Source: 34-65-8 sp964516135
Lineage (GTDB): Bacteria > Pseudomonadota > Alphaproteobacteria > Sphingomonadales > Sphingomonadaceae
Assembly: GCA_964516135.1 (NCBI GenBank)
Contig: CAZEWN010000011.1
Coordinates: 1-64,000, forward strand
Reading direction: 5' to 3'
DNA length: 64,000 nucleotides
Shown piece by piece: positions 17,299-24,567 of this stretch. Below the pieces are notes generated by a model. The model made no database searches. It was not told where the DNA came from and saw only the letters and a program-made list of their open reading frames with translations. Both the position numbers and the translations under genes were made by a program. Every line of letters starts with the position of its first letter. Within the stretch, counting starts at the first letter, position 1.

Positions 17299-18311
17299 GC
17301 GGCCTGGCGCCGCAGGAACGGCGCGTAGAACCGTTCGAGTTCCCCCAGCACTTGCGCGGGATCATCGATGAAGTTGACAAAGTTGCGAAACTCGGCCGAA
17401 CCGGGCAGCCCTTTGGTATACCAACCAAGGTGCTTGCGCGCGATTTTCACACCCACCTCTCCGCCATAATGGTCCAGCATCTTTCGGTAGTGCTCAACCA
17501 TTACCGCGTATTGCTCGTCGATCTCGGGATCGGGCAGCGCCTCGCCTGTTCTCCACCAGTGCATGACCTGATGGAGCAACCACGGCTTGCCATAGGCGCC
17601 ACGCCCGATCATCAACCCATCCGCGCCGGACTGCTCCAGCGCCTTGGCCGCGTCACCGATTCCGCAAATGTCGCCATTTACGATGACAGGGATTGATACG
17701 GCGTCCTTCACCTGGCGGACAAAAGCCCAGTCGGCCTCGCCCTTATACATTTGGTTGCGGGTGCGGCCATGGACGGTGATCATCTTCACGCCCAGATCCT
17801 GGGCGATGCGGGCGAGTTCGGGCGCGTTGAGGCTGTCGTGGTCCCAGCCCATCCGCATCTTGACCGTCACGGGAACCTGGACCGCTTTAACGGTGGCTTC
17901 CATCAACTTCGTCGCGAGCGGCACTTCGCGCATCAGCGCGCTACCGGCCATGCCATTGGTGACCTTGCGTACCGGGCAACCAAAATTGATGTCGATGATC
18001 TGCGCGCCGCGATCCTGGTTGAGCCGGGCAGCCTCGCCCATGCTCTCGGGATCGCAGCCGACTAACTGCATCGATACCGGCTCCTCGATCGGATCCCACG
18101 CGGCCTTCTGCACACTCTGCCGTGTTTCGCGGATGGCCGCCTGGGTGGCGATCATTTCGGTGACATTGAGGCCCGAGCCGTAGCGACGCACCAGGGTGCG
18201 GAAAGGCATGTCGGTGACGCCCGTCATCGGCGCGAGCACCACGGGCGTGGCGATCTCGACCGGACCGACCATGATTGGCCGCAGCGGCGGTGGTGGCGGA
18301 AGCGAGGTCAT
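17295..18311 (-). CDS. dusB: tRNA-dihydrouridine synthase (DusB/NifR3 type)
   Basis: Flavoenzyme that reduces uridine to dihydrouridine in tRNA D-loops. The ATG at 18311 (MTSLPPPPPL, 338 residues) fits family alignments; a longer start at 18350 would overlap the divergent ispDF open frame. APMTGVTD near the N terminus, the catalytic cysteine in INFGCPVRKVTN, KMRMGWD, TVHGRTRNQMYKG, NGDICG and GRGAYGKPW are diagnostic. In alphaproteobacteria it is the first gene of the ntr operon and was first named nifR3. It reads divergently from ispDF with 77 bases between the chosen starts. Confidence 0.95.
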   Translation of the reverse strand: MTSLPPPPPLRPIMVGPVEIATPVVLAPMTGVTDMPFRTLVRRYGSGLNVTEMIATQAAIRETRQSVQKAAWDPIEEPVSMQLVGCDPESMGEAARLNQDRGAQIIDINFGCPVRKVTNGMAGSALMREVPLATKLMEATVKAVQVPVTVKMRMGWDHDSLNAPELARIAQDLGVKMITVHGRTRNQMYKGEADWAFVRQVKDAVSIPVIVNGDICGIGDAAKALEQSGADGLMIGRGAYGKPWLLHQVMHWWRTGEALPDPEIDEQYAVMVEHYRKMLDHYGGEVGVKIARKHLGWYTKGLPGSAEFRNFVNFIDDPAQVLGELERFYAPFLRRQAA

Positions 18312-18388
18312 TGCGTATGCTGCCTTAAATTTGGGCAGCGCATAGTGCATTGCCCCCTGCTCCGCAAGCCGCTAGCCCGCCCCGCATC

Positions 18389-19543
18389 ATGAGCGAGCGC
18401 CCAGCCCTGCCGCCATTTGGCGCCATTGTCGTTGCCGCCGGGCAGGGGCTGCGCGCGGGTCAATCACTTCCAAAGCAGTTCGCGCACTGGCGGGGCAAGC
18501 CCGTGGTGCGTCACTCGGTCGAGCGGCTGATCGCATCTGGAGCAGCGCCAGTGGTGGTCGCGATTCCCGAAGGAGGCGAGGATCTTGCGGCGGAGGCGCT
18601 GCGCGGGATCGAGGTCACTTTCGTGATCGGCGGCGACACCCGCCAGCAGTCCGTTCGCAACGCGCTCGAGCAAATTGGCGATGCAACCCTGGTCCTGATC
18701 CATGACGCCGCGCGGCCGATCATACCCGAGCCGGTGGTCGCGAGGCTGCTCGCCGCGCTCGCGACGCATCCCGGCGCAATCCCGGCGCTGCCCGTCATTG
18801 ACAGCCTCGCCTTCGATCAGGGTGGCGTGATGGGGGACAGCGCGCCACGCGAACGATTGCGGCGGGTCCAAACACCGCAGGCCTTCCGCACGACCGAGAT
18901 TCTCGCTGCTCATCGCGCATGGCCAGATGCACCCGTCGCTGGCGACGATGCCCAGGTCCTGCGTGCCGCTGGCGGCGAGGTAACATTGGTCGATGGTGAC
19001 GAGGCGCTTCGCAAGCTTACGTTCGCTGGGGATTTCATGGTCGAGGCACCCGCGTTCCGCATGGGAATGGGATACGACGTGCACCGCCTGGCCCAGGGGG
19101 AGGAGCTGTGGCTTGGCGGCGTGCGAATCGCACACGACAAGGGCCTTGCCGGCCATAGCGACGCCGACGTGGCGCTCCACGCCATCGTCGATGCGCTGCT
19201 CGGCGCGATCGCGGCCGGCGACATCGGCTCGCACTTCCCACCCAGCGACCCGCAGTGGAAGGGCGCCGCATCGGCCCGCTTTGTCGAACACGCTGCCGCC
19301 CTTGTCGCGGAGGCGGGCTACGCCATCGGCAACGTCGATCTCACCATCATTTGCGAAGCGCCCAAGATCGGACCGCACCGTGAATCGATTCGCGCCACGA
19401 TCGCCGGCCTCTTGGCGATCGATGTCGCGAGGGTTAGCGTGAAAGCGACCACGACCGAGCGCCTTGGTTTTACGGGACGGGGCGAAGGCATCGCCGCACA
19501 AGCTGTAGCCTCGATCGTGAGACGGGGTGAGGCAACGTCATGA
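18389..19543 (+). CDS. ispDF: Bifunctional IspD/IspF (MEP cytidylyltransferase and MEcPP synthase)
   Basis: Catalyses two non-adjacent steps of the MEP isoprenoid pathway: CTP-dependent activation of MEP, and cyclisation to MEcPP. Started at MSERPAL (384 residues). The N-terminal half has the IspD nucleotide motif VVAAGQGLRAG, HDAARPI and TPQAF. IspF begins near residue 225 with RMGMGYDVHRL (metal Asp/His), LGGVRIAHDKGLAGHSDADVALHA and TTTERLGFTGRGEGI. The fusion is common in alphaproteobacteria. It overlaps the CinA-like gene by four bases. Confidence 0.97.
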   Translation: MSERPALPPFGAIVVAAGQGLRAGQSLPKQFAHWRGKPVVRHSVERLIASGAAPVVVAIPEGGEDLAAEALRGIEVTFVIGGDTRQQSVRNALEQIGDATLVLIHDAARPIIPEPVVARLLAALATHPGAIPALPVIDSLAFDQGGVMGDSAPRERLRRVQTPQAFRTTEILAAHRAWPDAPVAGDDAQVLRAAGGEVTLVDGDEALRKLTFAGDFMVEAPAFRMGMGYDVHRLAQGEELWLGGVRIAHDKGLAGHSDADVALHAIVDALLGAIAAGDIGSHFPPSDPQWKGAASARFVEHAAALVAEAGYAIGNVDLTIICEAPKIGPHRESIRATIAGLLAIDVARVSVKATTTERLGFTGRGEGIAAQAVASIVRRGEATS

Positions 19544-20040
19544 CCGACCGTTTGCTACCGGAAGACATCGAAGACCTCGCCCGCCGCGTGGTCGAGGCGA
19601 ACGCAAGCGCGGGCCGCACGGTTGCGCTGGCGGAAAGCTGCACGGGTGGACTGGTGGCGGCAGCGCTGACGGAAATTCCAGGATCGTCCGCGGTGCTCGA
19701 CCGCGGCTTCGTGACGTATTCCAACGCAGCAAAGATGGAATTGCTGCGCGTGCCCAATGACATCATCGAGACGTTCGGCGCGGTATCGATCGCCTGCGCC
19801 TGGGCGATGGCACGTGGCGCGCTCGATCGCAGCAATGCGGATGTGGCGGTTGCCGTAAGCGGCGTCGCGGGTCCGGGCGGCGGGACATTGCACAAGCCGG
19901 TTGGCACGGTCGTGTTTGCACGGGCGTTCCGAAACCAACAGGGCGAGCCCGAAGGCGAAATCCAGCGCTACGGCGATATCGGCCGGGCCGGGGTGCGCCG
20001 TCAGGCTGCGCTGACGGCGCTGGAATTGCTGCTGCCATAA
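19540..20040 (+). CDS. CinA C-terminal domain protein, likely nicotinamide-nucleotide amidohydrolase
   Basis: Stand-alone CinA-C domain of 166 residues, which in PncC-type enzymes deamidates NMN to nicotinate mononucleotide in NAD recycling. The signature VALAESCTGGLVAAALTEIPGSS carries the catalytic Ser, and AVSGVAGPGGGT is the second block. The ATG overlaps the ispDF stop (ATGA). The last 40 bases run convergently into the 3' end of the coq10-like gene on the other strand. No RecA-linked competence role can be claimed from sequence. Confidence 0.9.
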   Translation: MTDRLLPEDIEDLARRVVEANASAGRTVALAESCTGGLVAAALTEIPGSSAVLDRGFVTYSNAAKMELLRVPNDIIETFGAVSIACAWAMARGALDRSNADVAVAVSGVAGPGGGTLHKPVGTVVFARAFRNQQGEPEGEIQRYGDIGRAGVRRQAALTALELLLP

Positions 20041-20462
20041 AGCTGCGCCGCGCGCGTTTCGAAGGCCGCCACCATCTTGCGGAATGCACGATCGAAATAC
20101 TGCCCGGCCAAGGCCTCGAAGACGCGGCTCTTGAATGCAAAATCCACCGCGAAGTCGACCCGGCATCCGCCGCCCGGCAGCGGTTGGAACCGCCATACGT
20201 TGTCGAGATCGCGCAGCGGGCCATCCACGTAGATAACCTCGATCTCGCGCGGGCGGTCCTTGATCACGCGCGAGGTAAAGCTCTCGCGGAAGCTCTTGAA
20301 GCCGACCACCATGTCGGCGATCATTTCATCCTCGCTGTTGGATCGCACGCGGGTTGCGATCACCCACGGCAGGAATTCGCGGTAGCGTGCCACGTCGGCG
20401 ACGAGGTCGAACATCTGCTCCGCGCTATAAGGCAGCTCGCGCTGTTCACGGATGCCTGGCAT
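20001..20462 (-). CDS. COQ10/RatA-type START-domain protein (ubiquinone-binding)
   Basis: A 153-residue polyketide cyclase/START-fold protein. The N terminus REQRELPYSAEQMFDLVADVARYREFLPWV and the later VDFAVDFAFKSRVFEALAGQYFD are the usual COQ10/RatA signatures. Homologues bind coenzyme Q and support its function in respiration, whereas the E. coli RatA label relates to ribosome effects. The former is more likely in alphaproteobacteria. The start shares one base with the lipA stop (TGATG), so it is the second gene of a lipA-coq10 operon. It overlaps the CinA-like gene tail to tail by 40 bases. Confidence 0.9.
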   Translation of the reverse strand: MPGIREQRELPYSAEQMFDLVADVARYREFLPWVIATRVRSNSEDEMIADMVVGFKSFRESFTSRVIKDRPREIEVIYVDGPLRDLDNVWRFQPLPGGGCRVDFAVDFAFKSRVFEALAGQYFDRAFRKMVAAFETRAAQLYGSSNSSAVSAA

Positions 20463-21400
20463 CAGCGCGCCTTGGCTAGCTTCGCTTCGCGCGCGGCCTT
20501 CATCTGCGCGAAGTCATCACCCGCGTGATAGCTCGAGCGTGTCAACGGGCTCGCCGCGACTTGCAGGAAACCCTTTGCCCGCGCGATCGAGCCATAGGCG
20601 GCAAATGTTTTGGGGGTGACGAACTCCTCCACCGCCGCGTGCTTGGGCGTCGGGCGCAGGTACTGGCCCATGGTGATGAAATCGACATCGGCGCTACGCA
20701 TGTCGTCCATCACCTGGTGGACCTCCAGCCGTTGCTCGCCCAGCCCCAGCATGATCCCCGACTTGGTGAAGATCGATGGATCGTGCGCCTTGACCTCCTC
20801 GAGCAAGCGCAGCGAGGCATAGTAGCGCGCGCCGGGCCTGATCGTGGGATAAAGCCGTGGCACGGTTTCCAGATTGTGGTTGTAAACGTCGGGGCCGGCT
20901 TCACAGATTGCCTCGACCGCCGGGCGCATCTTGCCCCGGAAATCGGGCGTCAGGATTTCGATGGTGGTGTTCGGCGTTTCGCGCCGCAGCGCCTTGATCA
21001 CCTTGACGAATTGCGATGCCCCACCATCGGGCAGATCATCCCGGTCGACGCTGGTGATGACGATGTGCTCAAGGCCCATCTTGCCCGCCGCAATCGCGAC
21101 GTTCTCGGGCTCCAGCGGATCGACCGTGCGCGGCATCCCGGTCTTGACGTTGCAGAACGCGCAGGCTCGCGTGCAGACGTCGCCCAGGATCATCACCGTG
21201 GCGTGCTTCTTGGTCCAGCATTCGCCAATGTTGGGGCAGGCGGCTTCCTCGCACACGGTGTTGAGGTTGAGGTCGCGCATCAGGCGCCGCGTCTCGTGAT
21301 AGCCAGCGCTGGTCGGCGCTTTCACCCGAATCCAGTCGGGCTTGCGCTCGCGCGCGGGGCGATCCTGTGGCGGCTGCGGGGCGCTGGAAAGGTCGTTCAT
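20462..21400 (-). CDS. lipA: Lipoyl synthase
   Basis: Radical-SAM enzyme that inserts two sulfurs into protein-bound octanoyl groups to make lipoate for pyruvate and 2-oxoglutarate dehydrogenases and glycine cleavage. The 312-residue protein has the auxiliary cluster motif CEEAACPNIGECW and the SAM cluster motif CTRACAFCNV, with the C-terminal RSSYHAGD that supplies the unusual serine ligand. It is the first gene of the lipA-coq10 unit and diverges from a carbonic anhydrase gene, 60 bases between starts. It serves the lipoyl domain seen on PdhB in this window. Confidence 0.97.
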   Translation of the reverse strand: MNDLSSAPQPPQDRPARERKPDWIRVKAPTSAGYHETRRLMRDLNLNTVCEEAACPNIGECWTKKHATVMILGDVCTRACAFCNVKTGMPRTVDPLEPENVAIAAGKMGLEHIVITSVDRDDLPDGGASQFVKVIKALRRETPNTTIEILTPDFRGKMRPAVEAICEAGPDVYNHNLETVPRLYPTIRPGARYYASLRLLEEVKAHDPSIFTKSGIMLGLGEQRLEVHQVMDDMRSADVDFITMGQYLRPTPKHAAVEEFVTPKTFAAYGSIARAKGFLQVAASPLTRSSYHAGDDFAQMKAAREAKLAKAR

Positions 21401-21460
21401 CGCCGCTCACTTAGGCTCCGCTCTTGCCAGAGGCAATGCCAGGCGGCATGCGCTCGCGCC

Positions 21461-22114
21461 ATGGGCACACTACATCCCACCCCGCTCGACGGCTTGCTGG
21501 CGGGTTATCGCCGGTTTCGCGAACACGGCTGGAGCGGAAATCGAGACCGCTGGGCCAGGCTTGGCGAGGGGCAATCGCCGCAGGTCATGGTCATCGCATG
21601 CTCGGATAGTCGCGTGGATCCAGCGCAGATCTTCGATGTCGACCCGGGGGAGATATTCGTCGTCCGCAATGTCGCCGCCATGGTCCCCCCGTTCGAGACC
21701 ACACCGGGCCTGCACGGCGTTTCCGCCGCGCTGGAATTTGCCATTCAGTTTCTGAAAGTGCGAGAGATCGTAGTCCTCGGGCATGGTCTATGCGGAGGCT
21801 GCAAGGCCGCGCTGACGCAGGATCTCCATGGAAGTGAGCCTGGGCACGGCGGTTTCATCGCCGACTGGATCGGCCAGCTCGACAGCGCGCGGGAACCCAT
21901 CGTGCGCGAGTTGGGCACCCAGGGACGGGCGGCGGAGCGTGCGATGGAGCTGGCCGCGGTCCGCCAGAGCATCGCCAACCTGCGGACCTTCCCCTGCATC
22001 CAGGAAAAGGAGCCGCGCGGCGCGCTGATGCTGCGCGGTGCCTATTTCGCCATTTCGGACGGTGTGCTGCATCTGCTGAACGAAGAAAGCGGCGATTTTG
22101 CGCCGGTGGCGTAA
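21461..22114 (+). CDS. Beta-class carbonic anhydrase
   Basis: Zinc enzyme for CO2/bicarbonate exchange. The open frame extends far upstream over lipA, but the conserved protein starts at MGTLHPTPLDGL, giving 217 residues. Zinc ligands are visible as CSDSR (Cys47, with the Asp49/Arg51 dyad) and HGLCGGC (His108, Cys111). It is followed after nine bases by the NYN-domain gene, so the two may be co-transcribed. Confidence 0.94.
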   Translation: MGTLHPTPLDGLLAGYRRFREHGWSGNRDRWARLGEGQSPQVMVIACSDSRVDPAQIFDVDPGEIFVVRNVAAMVPPFETTPGLHGVSAALEFAIQFLKVREIVVLGHGLCGGCKAALTQDLHGSEPGHGGFIADWIGQLDSAREPIVRELGTQGRAAERAMELAAVRQSIANLRTFPCIQEKEPRGALMLRGAYFAISDGVLHLLNEESGDFAPVA

Positions 22115-22123
22115 GGAGCAACG

Positions 22124-22849
22124 ATGGAACAGGCAGCCGACCACCCCAAGAACATTGCTCTGCTGATCGACGCGGACAACACTCAGCCTGCGGCGATCGA
22201 TCCTGTCCTTACCGTCATGGCGGAACTGGGGCAGGTCAACATTCGCCGCGCCTACGGTAATTTCGCCAAGGGCAACCTCGCCAAATGGGATGCGATCACC
22301 AATCGTTACGGCATCCGCCCGCATCAGCAATTCGATGTGTCCAAGGGGAAGAACGCCACCGACATGGCGATGACCATTGATGCCATCGACCTGCTTTACC
22401 AGGGTAAGGTCGATGGTTTCGGCATCATGAGCAGCGACAGCGATTTCACCCCGCTGGTCACGCGGCTGCGCCAGGATGGGATCATCGTCTATGGGTTCGG
22501 AAGCAGCAAGACCCCCCAGGCGTTCAAGTCGGTCTGCACCCGTTTCATCGATATCGACCAGTTGATCAAGACTGCCGCGACGGAAGAGCAATCAACGCCC
22601 GAATCGGTAAAAACAGCCACCGCCGACATCGAGCTGCTCGAACTCATCGGCGCGGCCTACAAAGAGGCGAAGCGCGACGACGCGGGCTTCGCGAAATTAC
22701 AGCAGGTCGGGCAAATCGCCGGGAACCGGTCGAGCTTCGATGTGCGAAACTATGGGTTCAAGAGCCTGTCGGACCTGTTTCGCGCGCTGGAGAACTTCAA
22801 GGTCGAGCGCCGCGAGGACGGGCAACTCTGGGTCAAGCGCCTGCGCTGA
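22124..22849 (+). CDS. NYN-domain putative RNase with C-terminal OST-HTH/LOTUS domain
   Basis: A 241-residue protein. The N-terminal NYN (PIN-like) nuclease domain shows acidic metal-binding positions in ALLIDADNTQ, GKNATDMAMTIDA and MSSDSDFTPLV. The C terminus (about 165-240) looks like a LOTUS/OST-HTH domain (ELIGAAYKEA, GFAKLQQVGQ, YGFKSLSDLFRAL, LWVKRL), which binds RNA in other proteins. Such LabA-like proteins are widespread in bacteria without firm roles. GGAG in the bases just before the ATG gives a plausible ribosome site. Confidence 0.85.
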   Translation: MEQAADHPKNIALLIDADNTQPAAIDPVLTVMAELGQVNIRRAYGNFAKGNLAKWDAITNRYGIRPHQQFDVSKGKNATDMAMTIDAIDLLYQGKVDGFGIMSSDSDFTPLVTRLRQDGIIVYGFGSSKTPQAFKSVCTRFIDIDQLIKTAATEEQSTPESVKTATADIELLELIGAAYKEAKRDDAGFAKLQQVGQIAGNRSSFDVRNYGFKSLSDLFRALENFKVERREDGQLWVKRLR

Positions 22850-22859
22850 GCACGGGCGC

Positions 22860-22892
22860 AAAAAGGGGCGCAGGGACAAGCCCACGCGCCCC
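22860..22892 (-). terminator. Rho-independent terminator for the TPR-like gene
   Basis: GGGGCGC (22865-22871) and GCGCCCC (22886-22892) form a perfect 7-bp stem around a 14-base loop. On the minus strand the stem is followed by five Ts, as expected for intrinsic termination of the gene ending at 22913. On the plus strand there is no T run, so it is a weaker stop for the NYN gene. Confidence 0.7.
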
Positions 22893-22912
22893 AATGGATT
22901 GCGGCCGTCAGA

Positions 22913-24268
22913 TCAGCCCGTTGTCGCAACCGCCGCCGGTGCTGGCGCCGACTTCTGCCCAACGTGGATCGACCACAAACGGGCGATCGGCGCGCGCGCG
23001 CCCTGCACCTGACCAAAGGTCTCGATCGCTTCCGCCGACTTGCCTTGATCGGCCAGCGCAATACCGAGCCGCGTGGTGACACGCGCCGTATCAACGCCCG
23101 GTTTGCCAAGAGCGATGCGGTACATCGCCTCAGCCTTCGCGGCATCCCCGCTGCTCAGGTAGGAATCGCCGGCGGCGGTCGCCAGCACGGCGGTGGCATT
23201 GGGTGCGCGCGCATCGCGTTCGAGTGCAGGCTGATCCGCCTTTTCCGCCGCGACGCGACCACTGGCAATCTGGTTCGCTTCCGCCACCAGCGCGTCGCCC
23301 CGGTTGAGCTTGCCGGATGCGATACCTTGATCAAGCATGCGCTTGACCTCCGCAGGGAGTCGGCGCGCGTCGGCGGCTTCGATATAATCGATATATGCGC
23401 GTCCATCGCGAAGCGCATTGTTTCGCGCCGCAAGTCGCAAGAGGTCGAGTGTCGCATGCGAATCGTACTCGACCAGGTTACGCTGGATGGCGATGGCATC
23501 GGCCCAGCTCGTCTCGGACGGATAGTGCCTGACGTACAATCCGGCAAAATCGATCGACTGTGGCACCAGTTCGTTCTGATAGGCGACGGAAAGTCCGCGC
23601 TTGATCCAGCTGTCAGGAACTTGCTGCCCACTCGCCGCGCGCTGCTCGATCATCGTTTTCAGATAGTTGAGCCCCGTGGCATGATCACTCTCGTCGAAAT
23701 AGAGTTCAGCCAGCATCGCACGCAGGTCATCCGCACCGAACTGCTTGATCGTGCCGTCGGCCAGCCTACCCTCGAAGCTGTAGTCAGCGGCGATCGCCCC
23801 CTCGAGATACTTCCGGGCATTGGCTGCATCGTTGTTCTGGTTGGCGATCTGATAAGCGGTGAAATTGTATTGCCCGGCGCGCGCGGAATCGACCCGTCCG
23901 CTTGCGAGCATCATGTCCAGTCCCCGCAGCTGCATGGCGGGATCGCTGGTCTGCGTTCCGACATTGTAAAGCATGCCGCCGGCCGCGTTGCGATCGTCGG
24001 CGGTCTGCGCGAGCGCTACGACACCGGCAACCTGCGGCTTGGCTTCGGCACCGCGCTCAGCCTGGACAAGCTCATCCACCGGACGATAGGCCGCGACGAA
24101 GTTCTTGGAATAGTCGGCCTTGGGCGTTGCCGGTTCGGCTTCCTTCTTGTTGCGCTGGGCATGGGCGGGGGCTTCAAGTGCAACGACGCCGAGCGTGGTT
24201 CCGGCCAGCAGCGCCGCGGCAAATGCGAACCTGGGACGAAGAGCCGATTTACGGGCGAAAGCAAACAT
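22913..24268 (-). CDS. Periplasmic TPR-like repeat protein, uncharacterised
   Basis: A 451-residue protein from the ATG at 24268, chosen because GGGAG precedes it by 8 bases; the open frame reaches a TTG at 24289. Residues 1-38 are a signal peptide (FAFAAALLAGTTLGVVALEAPAHA). The rest is helical and rich in Ala, with TPR-like units, clearest near the C terminus (AAGDSYLSSGDAAKAEAMYRIAL, RLGIALADQGKSAEAIETF). A conserved N-terminal part (YSKNFVAAYRPVDELV) seems specific to sphingomonad relatives. No enzyme motif is seen. It diverges from gyrA. Confidence 0.82.
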   Translation of the reverse strand: MFAFARKSALRPRFAFAAALLAGTTLGVVALEAPAHAQRNKKEAEPATPKADYSKNFVAAYRPVDELVQAERGAEAKPQVAGVVALAQTADDRNAAGGMLYNVGTQTSDPAMQLRGLDMMLASGRVDSARAGQYNFTAYQIANQNNDAANARKYLEGAIAADYSFEGRLADGTIKQFGADDLRAMLAELYFDESDHATGLNYLKTMIEQRAASGQQVPDSWIKRGLSVAYQNELVPQSIDFAGLYVRHYPSETSWADAIAIQRNLVEYDSHATLDLLRLAARNNALRDGRAYIDYIEAADARRLPAEVKRMLDQGIASGKLNRGDALVAEANQIASGRVAAEKADQPALERDARAPNATAVLATAAGDSYLSSGDAAKAEAMYRIALGKPGVDTARVTTRLGIALADQGKSAEAIETFGQVQGARAPIARLWSIHVGQKSAPAPAAVATTG

Positions 24269-24567
24269 CAGGGTGTCTCCCATATGCAAGAAACTTTGAG
24301 CGGTTCGGTGAGCGAAACGCCGGGCAAGCGCGCTAGTGCCGCGTCATCGGCGGCATTGCAATTCCTATCGGGACCAGCGGCTGAACCCGCTTTGAATGGT
24401 CCGTAAATCCTCCGTTGACCGATGCGTGCCGCGCGTGGCGCCGGAAATGTGGAAAAGGCGGCCAAACAGTTTCGATCATCGGCCCCCAAAGTGGCGAAAT
24501 CCGCGCGCCGCGCCTACATTGGACCGATCCCGGGCGGAACACGCCCCATCATCCGAAAGCACCCTTC
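24269..24567. other. 299-base divergent intergenic region between the TPR-like gene and gyrA
   Basis: It must carry the promoters of both flanking genes, but no convincing -35/-10 pair, operator or hairpin terminator could be picked out by eye. Short open frames here overlap in several phases and show no family features. If gyrA begins upstream of the TTG at 24568, part of this stretch would be coding. Confidence 0.5.
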
